64,000 nt of DNA from Massilia brevitalea (GCF_030711405.1 NZ_JAULSI010000008.1:67501-131500); one strand, 5' to 3'. Counted from the first letter of the stretch, positions 9,157 to 18,539 are shown. Notes: generated from the letters alone by a model not told the origin. A program made the numbers and translations.

Positions 9157-9945
9157 ATGAAACACATCATTGGCTTGGTGATCGCAGCCGTCCTGGGCTT
9201 GCAGGCCTGCGCGGCGGGTGCAGCGGTCCTGGTGCTCGGCCCGGGCGACGTGGTCAAGGCATCGGTGTACGGCAATCCCGATCTGGCGATCGAAACGCGC
9301 ATTTCCGATAGCGGGACGATGACGTTCCCGCTGGTGGGCGAGGTGCAGGTTGGCGGACTGACGACGCAACAGGCGGAGCAGAAGATCGGCGGTTTGCTCC
9401 AGAAGAATGGGGTGCTCAAGATTGCGCAGGTCAACCTGTTGGTGACGAGCTTCGCCAGCCAGCAGGTGTCGGTGCTGGGCCAGGTGAATCGTCCCGGGCG
9501 CTATCCGGTCGACGGGCCGCGCACGGTGCTCGACATGCTGGCCGTGGCCGGCGGGGTCGGCCCCGAAGGTGGCGACATGGTGGGCCTGGTGCGCAATCGA
9601 AACGGGGTCGCGACGCGCGAGACGATCGACGTCGTCGACATCGTGCGCAAGGGCGAGTTGAACCGCGATTACGAAGTCAGCGGCGGCGACATCATCTTCG
9701 TCGAGCGCGCGCCGCGCGCCTACGTCATGGGCGAGGTGCAGCGGCCGGGACCGTTACGCGTCGAGCGCGCGATGACCGTGCAGCAGGCGATTGCCGCCAG
9801 CGGCGGCCTGACGCAGCGCGGCACCCAGCGCGGGCTTCGCATCACGCGCCGCGACGCGACCGGGGCGTCCCGCACGAGCGAGGCGAAGCTGGAAGATGCC
9901 GTGCAGGCGGATGACGTCATCACGGTCAGGGAATCCTGGTTCTGA
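9157..9945 (+). CDS. epsE: Polysaccharide export protein EpsE (Wza/SLBB family)
   Basis: A 262-residue periplasmic/outer-membrane polysaccharide export protein. After a signal peptide (LVIAAVLGLQACAAGAA) comes the export domain, LGPGDVVKASVYGNPDL then GTMTFPLVGEVQVGGLT near residues 27-75. Two SLBB-like repeats follow (VSVLGQVNRPGRYPV near 110, YVMGEVQRPGPLRV near 190). Cys17 could be lipidated, but Gln in the lipobox is atypical. AAGGAG precedes the start. In related genomes epsL-epsE are followed by chain-length, kinase, glycosyltransferase and exosortase genes. Here the plus-strand operon simply stops, so the module is partial or its partners are elsewhere. Confidence 0.88.
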   Translation: MKHIIGLVIAAVLGLQACAAGAAVLVLGPGDVVKASVYGNPDLAIETRISDSGTMTFPLVGEVQVGGLTTQQAEQKIGGLLQKNGVLKIAQVNLLVTSFASQQVSVLGQVNRPGRYPVDGPRTVLDMLAVAGGVGPEGGDMVGLVRNRNGVATRETIDVVDIVRKGELNRDYEVSGGDIIFVERAPRAYVMGEVQRPGPLRVERAMTVQQAIAASGGLTQRGTQRGLRITRRDATGASRTSEAKLEDAVQADDVITVRESWF

Positions 9946-10154
9946 CCCGGATGGCGGGCACGGTGCAAGGGAAGGCATGGCGATGCCGTCAGCTTATAAA
10001 AAAAGTAACTAACCAATTCAGGCCGCCAAGCGAACCGGAAACACACACGCTATGGACTCCGAACACGCCAACAACACATCAACAAGCATCCAGGAAGGGG
10101 CCGTTGGCTGGATCGAGCGGGAAGGGAAACGAGGAACGAGAGGCAACAGCGAAA

Positions 10155-10190
10155 GGGCGCCTGCGAGGGGAATCGACTTGGCAGGCGCCC
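10155..10190 (-). terminator. Hairpin terminator of the alcohol dehydrogenase operon
   Basis: A perfect 10-bp stem, GGGCGCCTGC/GCAGGCGCCC, with a 16-base loop lies six bases after the dehydrogenase stop on the minus strand. A short T tract (TTT) follows. The stem is strong, so termination is likely, though the T tract is weak. Confidence 0.7.
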
Positions 10191-10195
10191 ACTTG

Positions 10196-11368
10196 CTAGG
10201 GAGCGAACACCGCGCGTACGCACCCGTCCGTCTTGTGCTTGAACATGTCGTAGCCGCGCGGGCCATCCTCGAGCGAGAAACGGTGCGTAGCGAGGTAGGC
10301 CGGGTTCAGTTCGCCTTTCTGCGCATGTGCGAGCAGCCGCTCCATGTAGGCTTGCCCGTGCTGCTGGGCGGTGCGCATCGTCATGCCCTTGTTCATGATG
10401 GCGCCCATCGGGAACTTGTCGATCAGTCCGTAGACGCCGAGCACCGACAAGGTGCCACCCTTGCGGCAGGCCATGATCGCTTCGCGCAGGGCCTGGCCGC
10501 GGTCGGTCTCCAGGCGCAGGGCCTGCTTCACCAGGTCGTAGGCGTATTGCGGCCCGGTGCCGTGCGCCTCCATCCCGACCGCGTCGATGCAGGCATCCGG
10601 CCCGCGCCTGCCGGTCATTTCCTTGAGCACGTCCAGCACGCTGTCGACCTGCGTGTAGTCGATGGTTTCGGAACCGGCGTGCTGGCGCGCCATCTGCAGG
10701 CGCTCGGGGAAGCGGTCGATCCCGATCACGCGTTCGGCGCCCATCAGGCGCGCACTCTGCTGGGCCATGAGGCCGACGCCGCCGCAGCCCCAGACCGCCA
10801 CCGTGTCGCCAGGCTGGATGTCGCAGAAATCGGCGCCCATGTAGCCGGTCGGCGCGGCATCGGAGAGAAACAGCGCGGTCTCGTCGGCCACGCCGTCGGG
10901 CACCTTGAAGCAGTCGTTGTCGGCGAACGGCACGCGCACGTATTGCGCGTGCGCGCCCGCATAGCCGCCGAAGGCGTGGGTGTAGCCGTAGATGCCGGCG
11001 GTGGGATAGCCGCCCAGCAGGGGTTCCTGCAGCTCGGGCTTGGGGTGGGTGTTGTCGCACAAGGAGTACAGCGACTGCTGGCAATACCAGCATTCGCCGC
11101 ACACGATGAACGAAGGAACGACGACGCGGTCGCCCTTTTTCACGCGCTTGACGGCGGGCCCGACTTCCTCGATCACCCCCATGAACTCGTGGCCGATCAC
11201 GTCGCCGGCCTTCATGCTCGGGATGTAGCCGTCGATGAAGTGCAGGTCCGAGCCGCAGGTCGTCGACAGGCTGACGCGCAGGATGGCGTCGTGCGGGTTC
11301 ACGATTTCCGGGTCCTTCACCGTGCCGACACGCAGGTCGTTCACGCCGTTCCAGTACAGTGCTCTCAT
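10196..11368 (-). CDS. Zinc-dependent alcohol/formaldehyde dehydrogenase (MDR family)
   Basis: A 390-residue medium-chain dehydrogenase that oxidises an alcohol or formaldehyde adduct with NAD(P). The catalytic zinc site is CGSDLHFIDG (about residue 39) with GHEFMGVIEE (about 61). The structural zinc cysteines are CGECWYCQQSLYSLC (about 92-106). The Rossmann fold has VAVWGCGGVGLMAQ (about 185) and a D in GIDRFPERL. The family is often annotated as glutathione-independent formaldehyde dehydrogenase. AGGAGAACGG precedes the ATG. The gene sits 11 bases after the SRPBCC gene, giving a two-gene operon closed by a hairpin. A relative at 13.77 kb is broken, so this may be the working copy. Confidence 0.92.
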   Translation of the reverse strand: MRALYWNGVNDLRVGTVKDPEIVNPHDAILRVSLSTTCGSDLHFIDGYIPSMKAGDVIGHEFMGVIEEVGPAVKRVKKGDRVVVPSFIVCGECWYCQQSLYSLCDNTHPKPELQEPLLGGYPTAGIYGYTHAFGGYAGAHAQYVRVPFADNDCFKVPDGVADETALFLSDAAPTGYMGADFCDIQPGDTVAVWGCGGVGLMAQQSARLMGAERVIGIDRFPERLQMARQHAGSETIDYTQVDSVLDVLKEMTGRRGPDACIDAVGMEAHGTGPQYAYDLVKQALRLETDRGQALREAIMACRKGGTLSVLGVYGLIDKFPMGAIMNKGMTMRTAQQHGQAYMERLLAHAQKGELNPAYLATHRFSLEDGPRGYDMFKHKTDGCVRAVFAP

Positions 11369-11379
11369 GTCCGTTCTCC

Positions 11380-12108
11380 TCAATGGGTGTCGGCGCGCGC
11401 CGCAGGCTGGCGTGCGGTCGTGGGGATCTCGCCTGTCTCGACCAGGTTCTTGAAGCGGCGCAGCACGCCTTCGGCCAGCACCTTCAGCGGGGTGGCGCCG
11501 AACAGCTGCAGCAGTCCCGCGCCGAGCGCGCCGGCCGGCGGCTCGAAGCGCACCCGCAGGGTGGCCACGGTGCCGCGCCCGGCAGGGGCGGGCTGGAAGC
11601 GGATCTGCCCTTCGTTGCGGATGGCCGCGCCCGGCATGGAGCGCCAGCCGGCGCCGCCACCCGGCTGCTCGACGGTCTCGGTTTCCCATTCGTGGGCGTG
11701 GCCGAGGGGGCCGTCCACCTTCCAGTGCATGCGCCCGCCACCGGTGCCGCGCACCGTCGCGAAGCCGCCCATGATCTGCGGCAGCGTGCGCGGGTCGAGC
11801 CAGGAGGTGCGCAGCTCGTCCGCGCCCTTGCCGATCGTGATCGAACGTTCCACTTCCGGTTCCCCGGCCGGGCCTTCGCGGGCCGCCTGCATGCTGCGCA
11901 CCGCGTCGAGCGCGCCGGCGCCGGCCACGGCGCCGAGTGCAAGCGCCGTGGCGCCCTTGCGGCGGCCGCCGAGTCCGGCCACGATGGCGGCCGCGCCCAG
12001 CGCGACCGGGACCCAGCCGAGATGCTGCATCGGCCCGGCGGCCGCGGCGGTGCGGGATCCGCCTTGCCGCGCCTTGCCGTCCCGTTGTGTATCGGTAGTA
12101 CCTGCCAT
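11380..12108 (-). CDS. SRPBCC-family protein with N-terminal membrane/Gly-Ala segment
   Basis: A 242-residue protein. The first part (about residues 25-75) is Gly/Ala-rich and hydrophobic (LGWVPVALGAAAIVAGLGG, then ATALALGAVAGAGALDAV), probably one or two membrane segments. The rest is an SRPBCC/polyketide-cyclase-like fold: VERSITIGKGADELRTSW, LPQIMGGFATV, then ATLRVRFEPP and a final helix VLRRFKNLVETGE. Such domains bind hydrophobic ligands and often pair with zinc dehydrogenases in stress operons, as here. The start is set by AGGGAGG seven bases upstream. Its ligand and exact role are unknown. Confidence 0.82.
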   Translation of the reverse strand: MAGTTDTQRDGKARQGGSRTAAAAGPMQHLGWVPVALGAAAIVAGLGGRRKGATALALGAVAGAGALDAVRSMQAAREGPAGEPEVERSITIGKGADELRTSWLDPRTLPQIMGGFATVRGTGGGRMHWKVDGPLGHAHEWETETVEQPGGGAGWRSMPGAAIRNEGQIRFQPAPAGRGTVATLRVRFEPPAGALGAGLLQLFGATPLKVLAEGVLRRFKNLVETGEIPTTARQPAARADTH

Positions 12109-12146
12109 GATCGATCCTCCCTTGGTAACGATCCGACCTGCGGATC

Positions 12147-13310
12147 TCAGTCGGGTGGCCGAGGCAGGCGCCACAGCTGCGTGGGAAGAGCCAGCGGCGC
12201 GTCCCGGTTGAAAAAGGCCGAGTCCTGGATACGCGAACTTGTCACGTACAGGCTGCCGTCGGGGCCCTGGCTGAAGGTGTCGGGCCAGCGCAGGCGCGGG
12301 TCCTGCACCACCGTGCGGATCCGGCCGTCCGGACCCGCGGCCAGGTCGCGCGCCTTGACGGCGTTGTCTTCGATGGAACTGAGATACAGGGTCTCGGTTC
12401 CTCGGCCGATCCAGAGCCCGTCCGTGGGCCCGACCTTGCCGTAGGACTGGACCTGGGCGGCGACGTCTTCGCCGGCCAGGCCGCGGCCGATCAGCGCGGC
12501 GGTCTGGATGCGGTACAGGGTCGTGCCGGTGAGCGGTTTCCAGTACAGCCAGGCGCCATCGGACGAGAGGGCGATGCTGTCCGCGGCGAACAGCACCGGC
12601 CGTCCGTCGGGATAGCGCAGCGGCTTGCCGTCGGTGCGTACCACCACGCCTTTTTCGGGCTGGGTCGAGGGATGGCCGTCGAGTACCCGGCGCGCCTTGC
12701 CGCTGGCGAGTTCCACCACGACCAGGGCGCCGCGCTGCCCGGCGTCGGTGACGAATGCATACTTGCCGTCCTGCGAGAAACGGACGTCGTTCAGGTAAGA
12801 GCCCGGGATCGCGACATCCTGGCCGAAGCGGATCACCTGGGCCACGCGGTCGCTGGCGAGATCGATGCGCACCAGCTTCGGCCCGCCCGGAACCAGGCCG
12901 TCCACCGCCGGCGCCGCGGGGTCGACCACCCAGACGCTGCCGCGACCGTCGGCCACCACGCTCTGCACGCAGACCCAGTGCTCGGCCGGCGAGAGCTCGT
13001 CGCGGCGCGTGTTGCGCCAGGCGTTCCATTGCGCGTCGGGATAAGGACGCAGTCGCCCATCGGGCAGGACTTCCGCCACCGACAGCGGTGCGTCTTCCGT
13101 CCAGCGTGGGAAGTTGACGAAGATCCTGCCCTTTTCGCTGACGGTCACGCCGGTGACCTGATGGTCGAACTGCGCCGCCTGCTGCAGCGTCGTCGCGCTT
13201 CGCTGCGCCGGCTGCGAGGCCGGCTGGGCTTGCGTCTGTGCGAACGTCGTCCCGAACGACAAACCTGCGATTGCAACGAGGACTGCGAGTGAGCCGCATG
13301 TGATGCGCAT
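12147..13310 (-). CDS. Secreted major royal jelly/Yellow-family beta-propeller
   Basis: A 387-residue exported protein. The signal peptide is MRITCGSLAVLVAIAGLSFGTTFA. The body is a six-bladed propeller of the MRJP/Yellow (gluconolactonase-like) class: VTVSEKGRIFVNFPRW, then DGRGSVWVVDPA, LNDVRFSQDGKYAFVTD, DSIALSSDGAWLYWKPL, TDGLWIGRG and a final blade with DTFSQGPDGSLYVT. Insect Yellow proteins act on dopachrome. The bacterial function is not established. A tyrosinase lies 5 kb away and would make compatible substrates, but that link is only inference. AAAGGAAG precedes the ATG. The gene precedes the SRPBCC gene on the same strand by 38 bases and may belong to that operon. Confidence 0.82.
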   Translation of the reverse strand: MRITCGSLAVLVAIAGLSFGTTFAQTQAQPASQPAQRSATTLQQAAQFDHQVTGVTVSEKGRIFVNFPRWTEDAPLSVAEVLPDGRLRPYPDAQWNAWRNTRRDELSPAEHWVCVQSVVADGRGSVWVVDPAAPAVDGLVPGGPKLVRIDLASDRVAQVIRFGQDVAIPGSYLNDVRFSQDGKYAFVTDAGQRGALVVVELASGKARRVLDGHPSTQPEKGVVVRTDGKPLRYPDGRPVLFAADSIALSSDGAWLYWKPLTGTTLYRIQTAALIGRGLAGEDVAAQVQSYGKVGPTDGLWIGRGTETLYLSSIEDNAVKARDLAAGPDGRIRTVVQDPRLRWPDTFSQGPDGSLYVTSSRIQDSAFFNRDAPLALPTQLWRLPRPPD

Positions 13311-13765
13311 GGCACTTCCTTTGCGAAAGCAGCAGCGTTGCTGCGCGGGCCCGGATGGGCAGGAGACTCGCCGTGACCGGCGGATCAGGGAAATGGAACG
13401 GGCAAGGCTACATGCTCGAACACCAGCCCACAAGCGCGATTCGCGAAGTATTTTCGCGGTGGAGAAAAAGCCACTCTGCCGCCGCATGGCATCGATGTCC
13501 GCGCCTCGGGCGCGCGCGTGCGGGCCTGTCCGGCCGAATGGATGGGATGCCGCCGAAGCTTGCGCAAACCAAACGAATCGCCGCTTGCGGTTAACCGAAC
13601 CCGTGCCTAACCTGTGCCTTCCCCTGCGGTTGTCGAGGCTTGCGCGGCGGGCAGACGGTCCCGCGGTTGTCCGCGGGTTTTACCAACAACTGCCGAAACG
13701 GATTGCCGCGTCCTGCGATACCCGGGGAAGGGGACGTTCGTTTCAAGCAGCTCCAGGAGTTGACC
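13311..13765. other. Divergent intergenic region with a leader hairpin
   Basis: About 455 bases between the royal-jelly-like gene (minus) and the broken dehydrogenase (plus). It contains a perfect hairpin with a T tract at 13660-13681, listed separately. No convincing gene is present, and no promoter could be assigned with confidence. Confidence 0.5.
13660..13681 (+). terminator. Terminator-like hairpin upstream of the broken dehydrogenase
   Basis: CCCGCGG-TTGT-CCGCGGG followed by TTTT forms a compact intrinsic-terminator structure 84 bases before the dehydrogenase start. No gene ends just upstream on this strand, so it may be an attenuator in the leader or a leftover of a lost gene. Confidence 0.6.
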
Positions 13766-14453
13766 ATGAAAGCTGTTGTGTATCGAGGTCCCAACCAGGT
13801 CGCCGTCGAAGACGTGCCAGACCCGAAGATCGAACGCCCCACCGACGCCCTCATCAAGATCACCAGCACCAACATCTGCGGGTCCGACCTGCACATGTAC
13901 GAGGGCCGGACCGATTTCGAGCAGGGCCGCGTCTTTGGCCACGAAAACCTTGGCGTGGTGATGGAAGTCGGCCCCGCAGTCGAGCGTCTCAAGCCCGGCG
14001 ACTGGGTCTGCATGCCCTTCAATATCAGCTGCGGCCACTGCAAAGAACTGCGAGCGTGGTTTGACCAACTACTGCCTGAAGGCCAACGAACCCGGCGTGG
14101 CCGGCGGCGCCTTCGGCTTTGCCGACATGGGCCCCTGGCAGGGCGACCAGGCCGAATTCCTGCGCGTACCCTGGGCCGACTTCATGTGCCTGAAACTGCC
14201 GCCGGACGCGGAAGAAAAACAGTCGGACTACGTGATGTGCGCCGACATCTTCCCGACCGGCTGGCATGCGACCGGCCAGTGCCCCGTCAAGGCCTACAAC
14301 CGGCAGCTGCGCGACCTGATCCACGCCGGCCGCGCCAAGCCGTCGTTCATCGTGTCGCACGAGCTGAAACTGGAGCAGGCGCCGGACGCCTACCAGCACT
14401 TCGACGCGCGCGACCACGGCTGGACCAAGGTGATCCTGCATCCGGGTACCTAG
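13766..14453 (+). pseudogene. Broken formaldehyde/alcohol dehydrogenase (frameshift plus internal deletion)
   Basis: The start MKAVVYRGPNQVAVEDV with CGSDLHMYEG and GHENLG matches glutathione-independent formaldehyde dehydrogenase. It carries two lesions. At 14040-14044 the text reads TGC AAA GAA CTG where TGC AAG AAC TGC (C-K-N-C) is expected. One extra A shifts the frame and loses the structural-zinc cysteines. The correct frame resumes as GLTNYCLKANEPG from about 14056. Second, at about 14276 the protein jumps from IFPTGWHAT directly to GQCPVKAYNRQL. This omits about 155 residues that hold the NAD-binding Rossmann fold. Even with the frame repaired only about 228 of about 385 residues remain. 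CAGGAG still precedes the start. Surely inactive as a dehydrogenase. Confidence 0.88.
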
Positions 14454-14592
14454 CGCAGCAATGCCTTCAACGGCGAGCCCCGGCGCCGCAGCCAAAAACA
14501 TGCTGCCGGCGCCGGGGGATCGGTCGCCCGCGCCAAACGCGTGCCCGCACCCGCCGTCCACCTGAATGCACGTTCTCACGCAAAGGCCAGTC

Positions 14593-15774
14593 ATGAACTC
14601 TCATCACACCCAAGGCCCGGGACAGGTCGCCCAGGCGCCGCAGCCGGGCGCACACGGCGCAATGGCCGGCGCCGCCCACGACCAGGAAGTGCCGGAAGTC
14701 GACCTGCTCAGTCCACTGACCCTGCGCAGCCTCACCCTGCGCAACCGCATTGCGATGGCGCCGATGTGTCAGTATTCGGCCGAGGACGGCATGGCCAACG
14801 ACTGGCACCTGGTGCACCTGGGCAGCCGGGCCGTGGGCGGCACCGGGCTGGTAATCGTCGAGGCCACCGGCGTCACCCCGGACGGCCGCATCACCCCGGG
14901 CGACCTGGGCATCTGGAGCGACGAGCACGCCGAACCCCTGGCGCGCATCGCCCGCTTCGTGCACAGCCAGGGCGCCGTGGCCGGCATCCAGCTCGCGCAC
15001 GCCGGCCGCAAGGCGAGCACCGCCGCACCCTGGACGGGCGGCGCCACGCTGACCACGCTCGACGAGGGCGGCTGGCCGGTGGTGGCGCCCAGTCCGATAC
15101 CCTTCCATCCGGACGACCCGATCCCGATCGCCCTCGACGAAGCCGGCATCGACCGCATTGTCGACGCCTTCGAATCGGCCGCGCGGCGCGCCCTGGCGGC
15201 CGGCTTCAAGGTGATCGAGATCCACGCCGCCCACGGCTACCTGCTGCACCAGTTCCTGTCGCCGCACAGTAACCAGCGCGCCGACAGCTACGGCGGCAGC
15301 CTGGAGAACCGGATGCGTTTCGTGCTGCGCGTGACCGAGCGCGTGCGCGCCGTCGTTCCCGCCGGGCTGCCGCTGTTCGTGCGCATCTCCGCCACCGACT
15401 GGGCGGCCGGCGGCTGGGACATCGAGCAGTCGGTGGAACTGTGCCGGCGCCTGAAGGACCTGGGCGTCGATCTCGTCGACGTGTCCACCGGCGGCAACCT
15501 GCCAACCGCGCGCATTCCCGTGGCCAAGCGCTACCAGGTGCCATGCAGCCGCCGCATCCGGGACGACGCCGGCATCGCGACCGGCACCGTCGGATTGATC
15601 ACGGACCCGAAAGAGGCCGACGACATCGTTACCGGCGGCGATGCCGACCTGGTCTTGCTGGGGCGCGAACTGCTGCGCGAACCGTACTGGGCGCTGAAGG
15701 CGCAGCACGCGTTCGAGGAAGAGCCGGACTGGCCGCTGCAGTACGGCTACGCGGTGAAGCGGCGCGCGAAATGA
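14593..15774 (+). CDS. NADH:flavin oxidoreductase (old yellow enzyme, YqjM-like)
   Basis: A 393-residue FMN-dependent ene-reductase that reduces activated C=C bonds with NAD(P)H. After a Gly/Ala/Pro/His-rich N-terminal tail (about 35 residues) the TIM barrel begins with LLSPLTLRSLTLRNRIAMAPM. Other marks are IQLAHAGRKAS (substrate-binding His), IEIHAAHGYLLHQFLSP, the family signature SYGGSLENRMRF, and a C-terminal phosphate site GGDADLVLLGRELL. The start was chosen at 14593 because AAAGG lies just upstream. An ATG nine codons earlier lacks one. It follows the broken dehydrogenase on the same strand after 139 bases. Confidence 0.92.
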   Translation: MNSHHTQGPGQVAQAPQPGAHGAMAGAAHDQEVPEVDLLSPLTLRSLTLRNRIAMAPMCQYSAEDGMANDWHLVHLGSRAVGGTGLVIVEATGVTPDGRITPGDLGIWSDEHAEPLARIARFVHSQGAVAGIQLAHAGRKASTAAPWTGGATLTTLDEGGWPVVAPSPIPFHPDDPIPIALDEAGIDRIVDAFESAARRALAAGFKVIEIHAAHGYLLHQFLSPHSNQRADSYGGSLENRMRFVLRVTERVRAVVPAGLPLFVRISATDWAAGGWDIEQSVELCRRLKDLGVDLVDVSTGGNLPTARIPVAKRYQVPCSRRIRDDAGIATGTVGLITDPKEADDIVTGGDADLVLLGRELLREPYWALKAQHAFEEEPDWPLQYGYAVKRRAK

Positions 15775-15825
15775 GCTTGCAGGAGCGTGCCGCTGCGGCC
15801 GTGATGTCCCGGGGGGTGCCGGCGC

Positions 15826-17340
15826 CTATGCCGCGATCTGGAAACGTGGATCCCGCGCCGGCGGATCCTGGCGCAACCGCGTCGTGCCTGGACTGTGACG
15901 ATCGGCTGGGACGGAAGACTCCACGCGGAAGATGTCCACCGCACGGGCCAGTTCATCGGCCTGCGACTGCAGCCCGATGGCGGCATCGGCCGCCTTGCCG
16001 ACGCGTTGCGCGCTGTTGCGGCTCGCGCCTTCCATCTGCTCGATGGCCCGTCCGATGCTCGATACCTCGATGGCCTGGGCAGTGCTTGCGGTACTGATGT
16101 CGGCAATGATGCCGGATACTTCCTGCACGCTGGTGACGACGGCGCCGATCGTGGTACCGGCCTGGTGCACCAGCTCGCCGCCGGCCTGGACCTGCCTGAC
16201 CGAATCCTCGATCAGCGCCTTGATTTCCTTGGCCGCACCGGCTGCGCGCTGCGCGAGGCTGCGGACTTCGCCTGCCACGACCGCAAAGCCGCGACCCTGT
16301 TCTCCGGCCCGGGCGGCTTCGACCGCGGCATTCAGCGCCAGCAGATTGGTCTGGAAGGCGATCCCGTCGATCACGCTCGTGATCTCGACGATCTTGCGTG
16401 ACGCGGTATCGATGGCATTCATCGTCGTCACCACCTGGTGCACGACCTCGCCGCCCCGGGCAGCGACAACGGCGGCTTCGCTCGCCAGGGTATCGGCCTT
16501 GTGCGCGTGTTCGGCATTTTGCTCGATGGTGAGCGTCAGGTCCGACATCGACCGCATGGCTTGATGAATAGCCTTGCTTTGCTGGGTCGTCTCGTCGGAC
16601 AAGGCGACGCTTCCGGTTGCGATCAGCGTCGATGCCGCTGCGGTTTCACCCGCGCTATGCTTGACGTTCTCCATGGCGTGGCGAATCCGGGCGACCACCC
16701 TGGCGAGGGCCTTGGCACTGTCGGTCGTTTGCGGCAGCTGGTCTGCGCGCAGGTCGATCTTCCCTGGCTCCGCCGTCATGGCGCGCACGGCAATGTGCAG
16801 TTCCGCCGCCTGGACCGCCTCGCGCTTCAGGACCAGGGCAAGATAGCAGAGCACGCTCGCTTCGGCGACGACATAGGCCGCGTGGACGAGCACGGTCGGC
16901 AGGCCGGACTGGGTCAGGCAATAGGTTGGAAAACCAAGCGCCTGCAGATAATTGAAGCTCAGGTGGTGCAGGGCGACGGTCGCAGCCGCCACGACGATGA
17001 TCGCCCAGTCGCGGTAACAAAGCAGGAAGGCGAGCAGTACGAAGATACCGAAGTGGGCTTCGGTACGCCCGAGCGCCTGGTGGATGTGCAGGCCGCAGAA
17101 CACCATGAAGGCAACGCCGACCGATGCACGCGCGACCCGGCTGCCACCGCCGAGCAGCAGGAGAATGCTGGGTATGGCGGCGCCGGGCAAGCCGATCAAC
17201 AGCGCCCAGCGCAGCGTGTTGTGCATGGACGACAATACCAACGCGATGCCGAACAGGCCCCACAGGATGCCCATCATCAGGCGGTCGGCGCGGTGGTAGT
17301 TAATATCAAGTACGTTCTTCGTTGTTAGTTCAGTCATCAT
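15826..17340 (-). CDS. Methyl-accepting chemotaxis protein with six-helix membrane sensor
   Basis: A 504-residue chemoreceptor. Residues about 20-180 form six hydrophobic helices with very short loops ([19 protein letters not shown] through [12 protein letters not shown]), so there is no large periplasmic sensor domain. Sensing may occur within the membrane, in part through its conserved His residues. A HAMP-less linker leads to the coiled-coil signalling domain. Its tip, [20 protein letters not shown] then [20 protein letters not shown], binds CheA/CheW. The last 50 residues are a flexible tail. There are two consecutive ATGs at 17340 and 17337 and no clear ribosome site. The frame remains open far upstream across a G8 tract, but family members begin at this point. 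The gene stands alone without other che genes. Confidence 0.9.
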   Translation of the reverse strand: MMTELTTKNVLDINYHRADRLMMGILWGLFGIALVLSSMHNTLRWALLIGLPGAAIPSILLLLGGGSRVARASVGVAFMVFCGLHIHQALGRTEAHFGIFVLLAFLLCYRDWAIIVVAAATVALHHLSFNYLQALGFPTYCLTQSGLPTVLVHAAYVVAEASVLCYLALVLKREAVQAAELHIAVRAMTAEPGKIDLRADQLPQTTDSAKALARVVARIRHAMENVKHSAGETAAASTLIATGSVALSDETTQQSKAIHQAMRSMSDLTLTIEQNAEHAHKADTLASEAAVVAARGGEVVHQVVTTMNAIDTASRKIVEITSVIDGIAFQTNLLALNAAVEAARAGEQGRGFAVVAGEVRSLAQRAAGAAKEIKALIEDSVRQVQAGGELVHQAGTTIGAVVTSVQEVSGIIADISTASTAQAIEVSSIGRAIEQMEGASRNSAQRVGKAADAAIGLQSQADELARAVDIFRVESSVPADRHSPGTTRLRQDPPARDPRFQIAA

Positions 17341-18539
17341 TTTTTCAATTGCTAAGTGGCAATTCTCATTAAAAACCACACAACCCGCGAAGTAAACACG
17401 GTTGTGTTCTTCTTCGCCAAAAAACAACGAATTGACGATTCTTGCTTTGTTAGGTGCTTGCAGGATATTTCTGGTGCTCAGTTCTAGCTTGAATTGATGA
17501 ATTTGAGTGATGGGGGGGGTAGATGCTGGCGGGCGCCAGTGATGCATGCTGGGACTACGAATCGAGCAGTATCCCGGCAACGAATGCCCGTGCGAGATTG
17601 GATCAGCCTTCGTCTGCTCATGACGGGCATGGGCAGCCGGCGCGCGCGATGCGAATGAAGGCGAGGGCGCCGCGCCGGGTAGGAGGACGGTGCCCGGGCG
17701 GTGGCCGGCCATCATTGGCGCGGCGTCGAGGAGCAAGTGACAGCAGTATCCCGGGCTGCCCGACGGCTGAAAAAGCGGAAAGTTTGCGTTCGTGATGGGA
17801 AGATGTCGTACGTCGGTACGAGGCTATGCGACATGGCGTATTTGCCGCAGCGAAGGCCGGCCTCGACGGACAGTTAAAGCAGGTTCGCCGACATGTGAAC
17901 CAGGCTATGACAGCGAGACCGACCCCGCCGGGCGCACTTGGCCAGGCCCGAAAGACGAGTGACCAGACGCCTCGGAGTCCATGGGTGCGTAGATGCTTTG
18001 GCTCACGAGCGAAGACATGCTGTGCGCAATCCTCCTCAGGCAACGCGCAACGTGTCGTTGCAGCTGATCGGGACGCGACACGGTGGAGTCGACAGGCGCA
18101 CGAACGAACGTCGGTGCGAACAAGCGGAGCGTCATTCCATCCGGGCGCAGCCGGCGGCGACCGTTTGCCAGGCAAGCTCGAACGAGGTCGAGCAGGCGAG
18201 TCCGCAAAAGTAGGGTCGATCAAGACTTGATAGCGCCCAGCCAAACCGAAGCGCGAGCATGCCATGGCACCTGTGCTAACCGAAACAAGGCAAAACCTGG
18301 CGGGTTCTCAGGGCGGAGGATCGAACCCTCCAAGGACGATAACGTAGATACGGTGTGCGCATAATCTATATTATGTTAAATACGCTGTCGATACTGGACC
18401 AAATGGACGTCTCTACCCCAGTGTAGGACTAGTCCGCAGCTGTTCGCCACAGCCCCTTTACCTGACGGGGCCGACTCGAGCCTGGATCATTCCAGCGGGA
18501 TTTGCCGGGGTTCGCTTCCGGAATTATCGGCCATTATTC
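17341..18539. other. 1.2-kb AT-richer region without a supportable gene
   Basis: Base composition drops compared with both sides. The first 180 bases upstream of the chemoreceptor are clearly AT-rich and probably hold its promoter. A run of eight G's lies at 17512-17519. A hairpin GCCCC/GGGGC is seen near 18452-18472. Open frames in both directions have scrambled composition and no ribosome sites. A T-arm-like sequence near 18315 does not make a tRNA. This looks like decayed or foreign sequence. Confidence 0.5.
17512..17519. repeat. G8 homopolymer upstream of the chemoreceptor
   Basis: Eight consecutive G's about 170 bases upstream of the chemoreceptor start. Runs this long are prone to slippage. 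The chemoreceptor's frame is open across it, so length change would alter any upstream in-frame extension, if one is translated. Confidence 0.7.

Noticed and set aside
15826..17736. 636-residue version of the chemoreceptor
   Set aside because: The extra 132 residues cross AT-rich promoter-like DNA and a G8 tract. The family start is at 17340/17337.
18300..18345. T-arm-like sequence (GGTTCGATCC on the minus strand) suggesting a tRNA
   Set aside because: It is one base short of the usual T-loop pattern, and no acceptor, anticodon or D-arm can be built around it.
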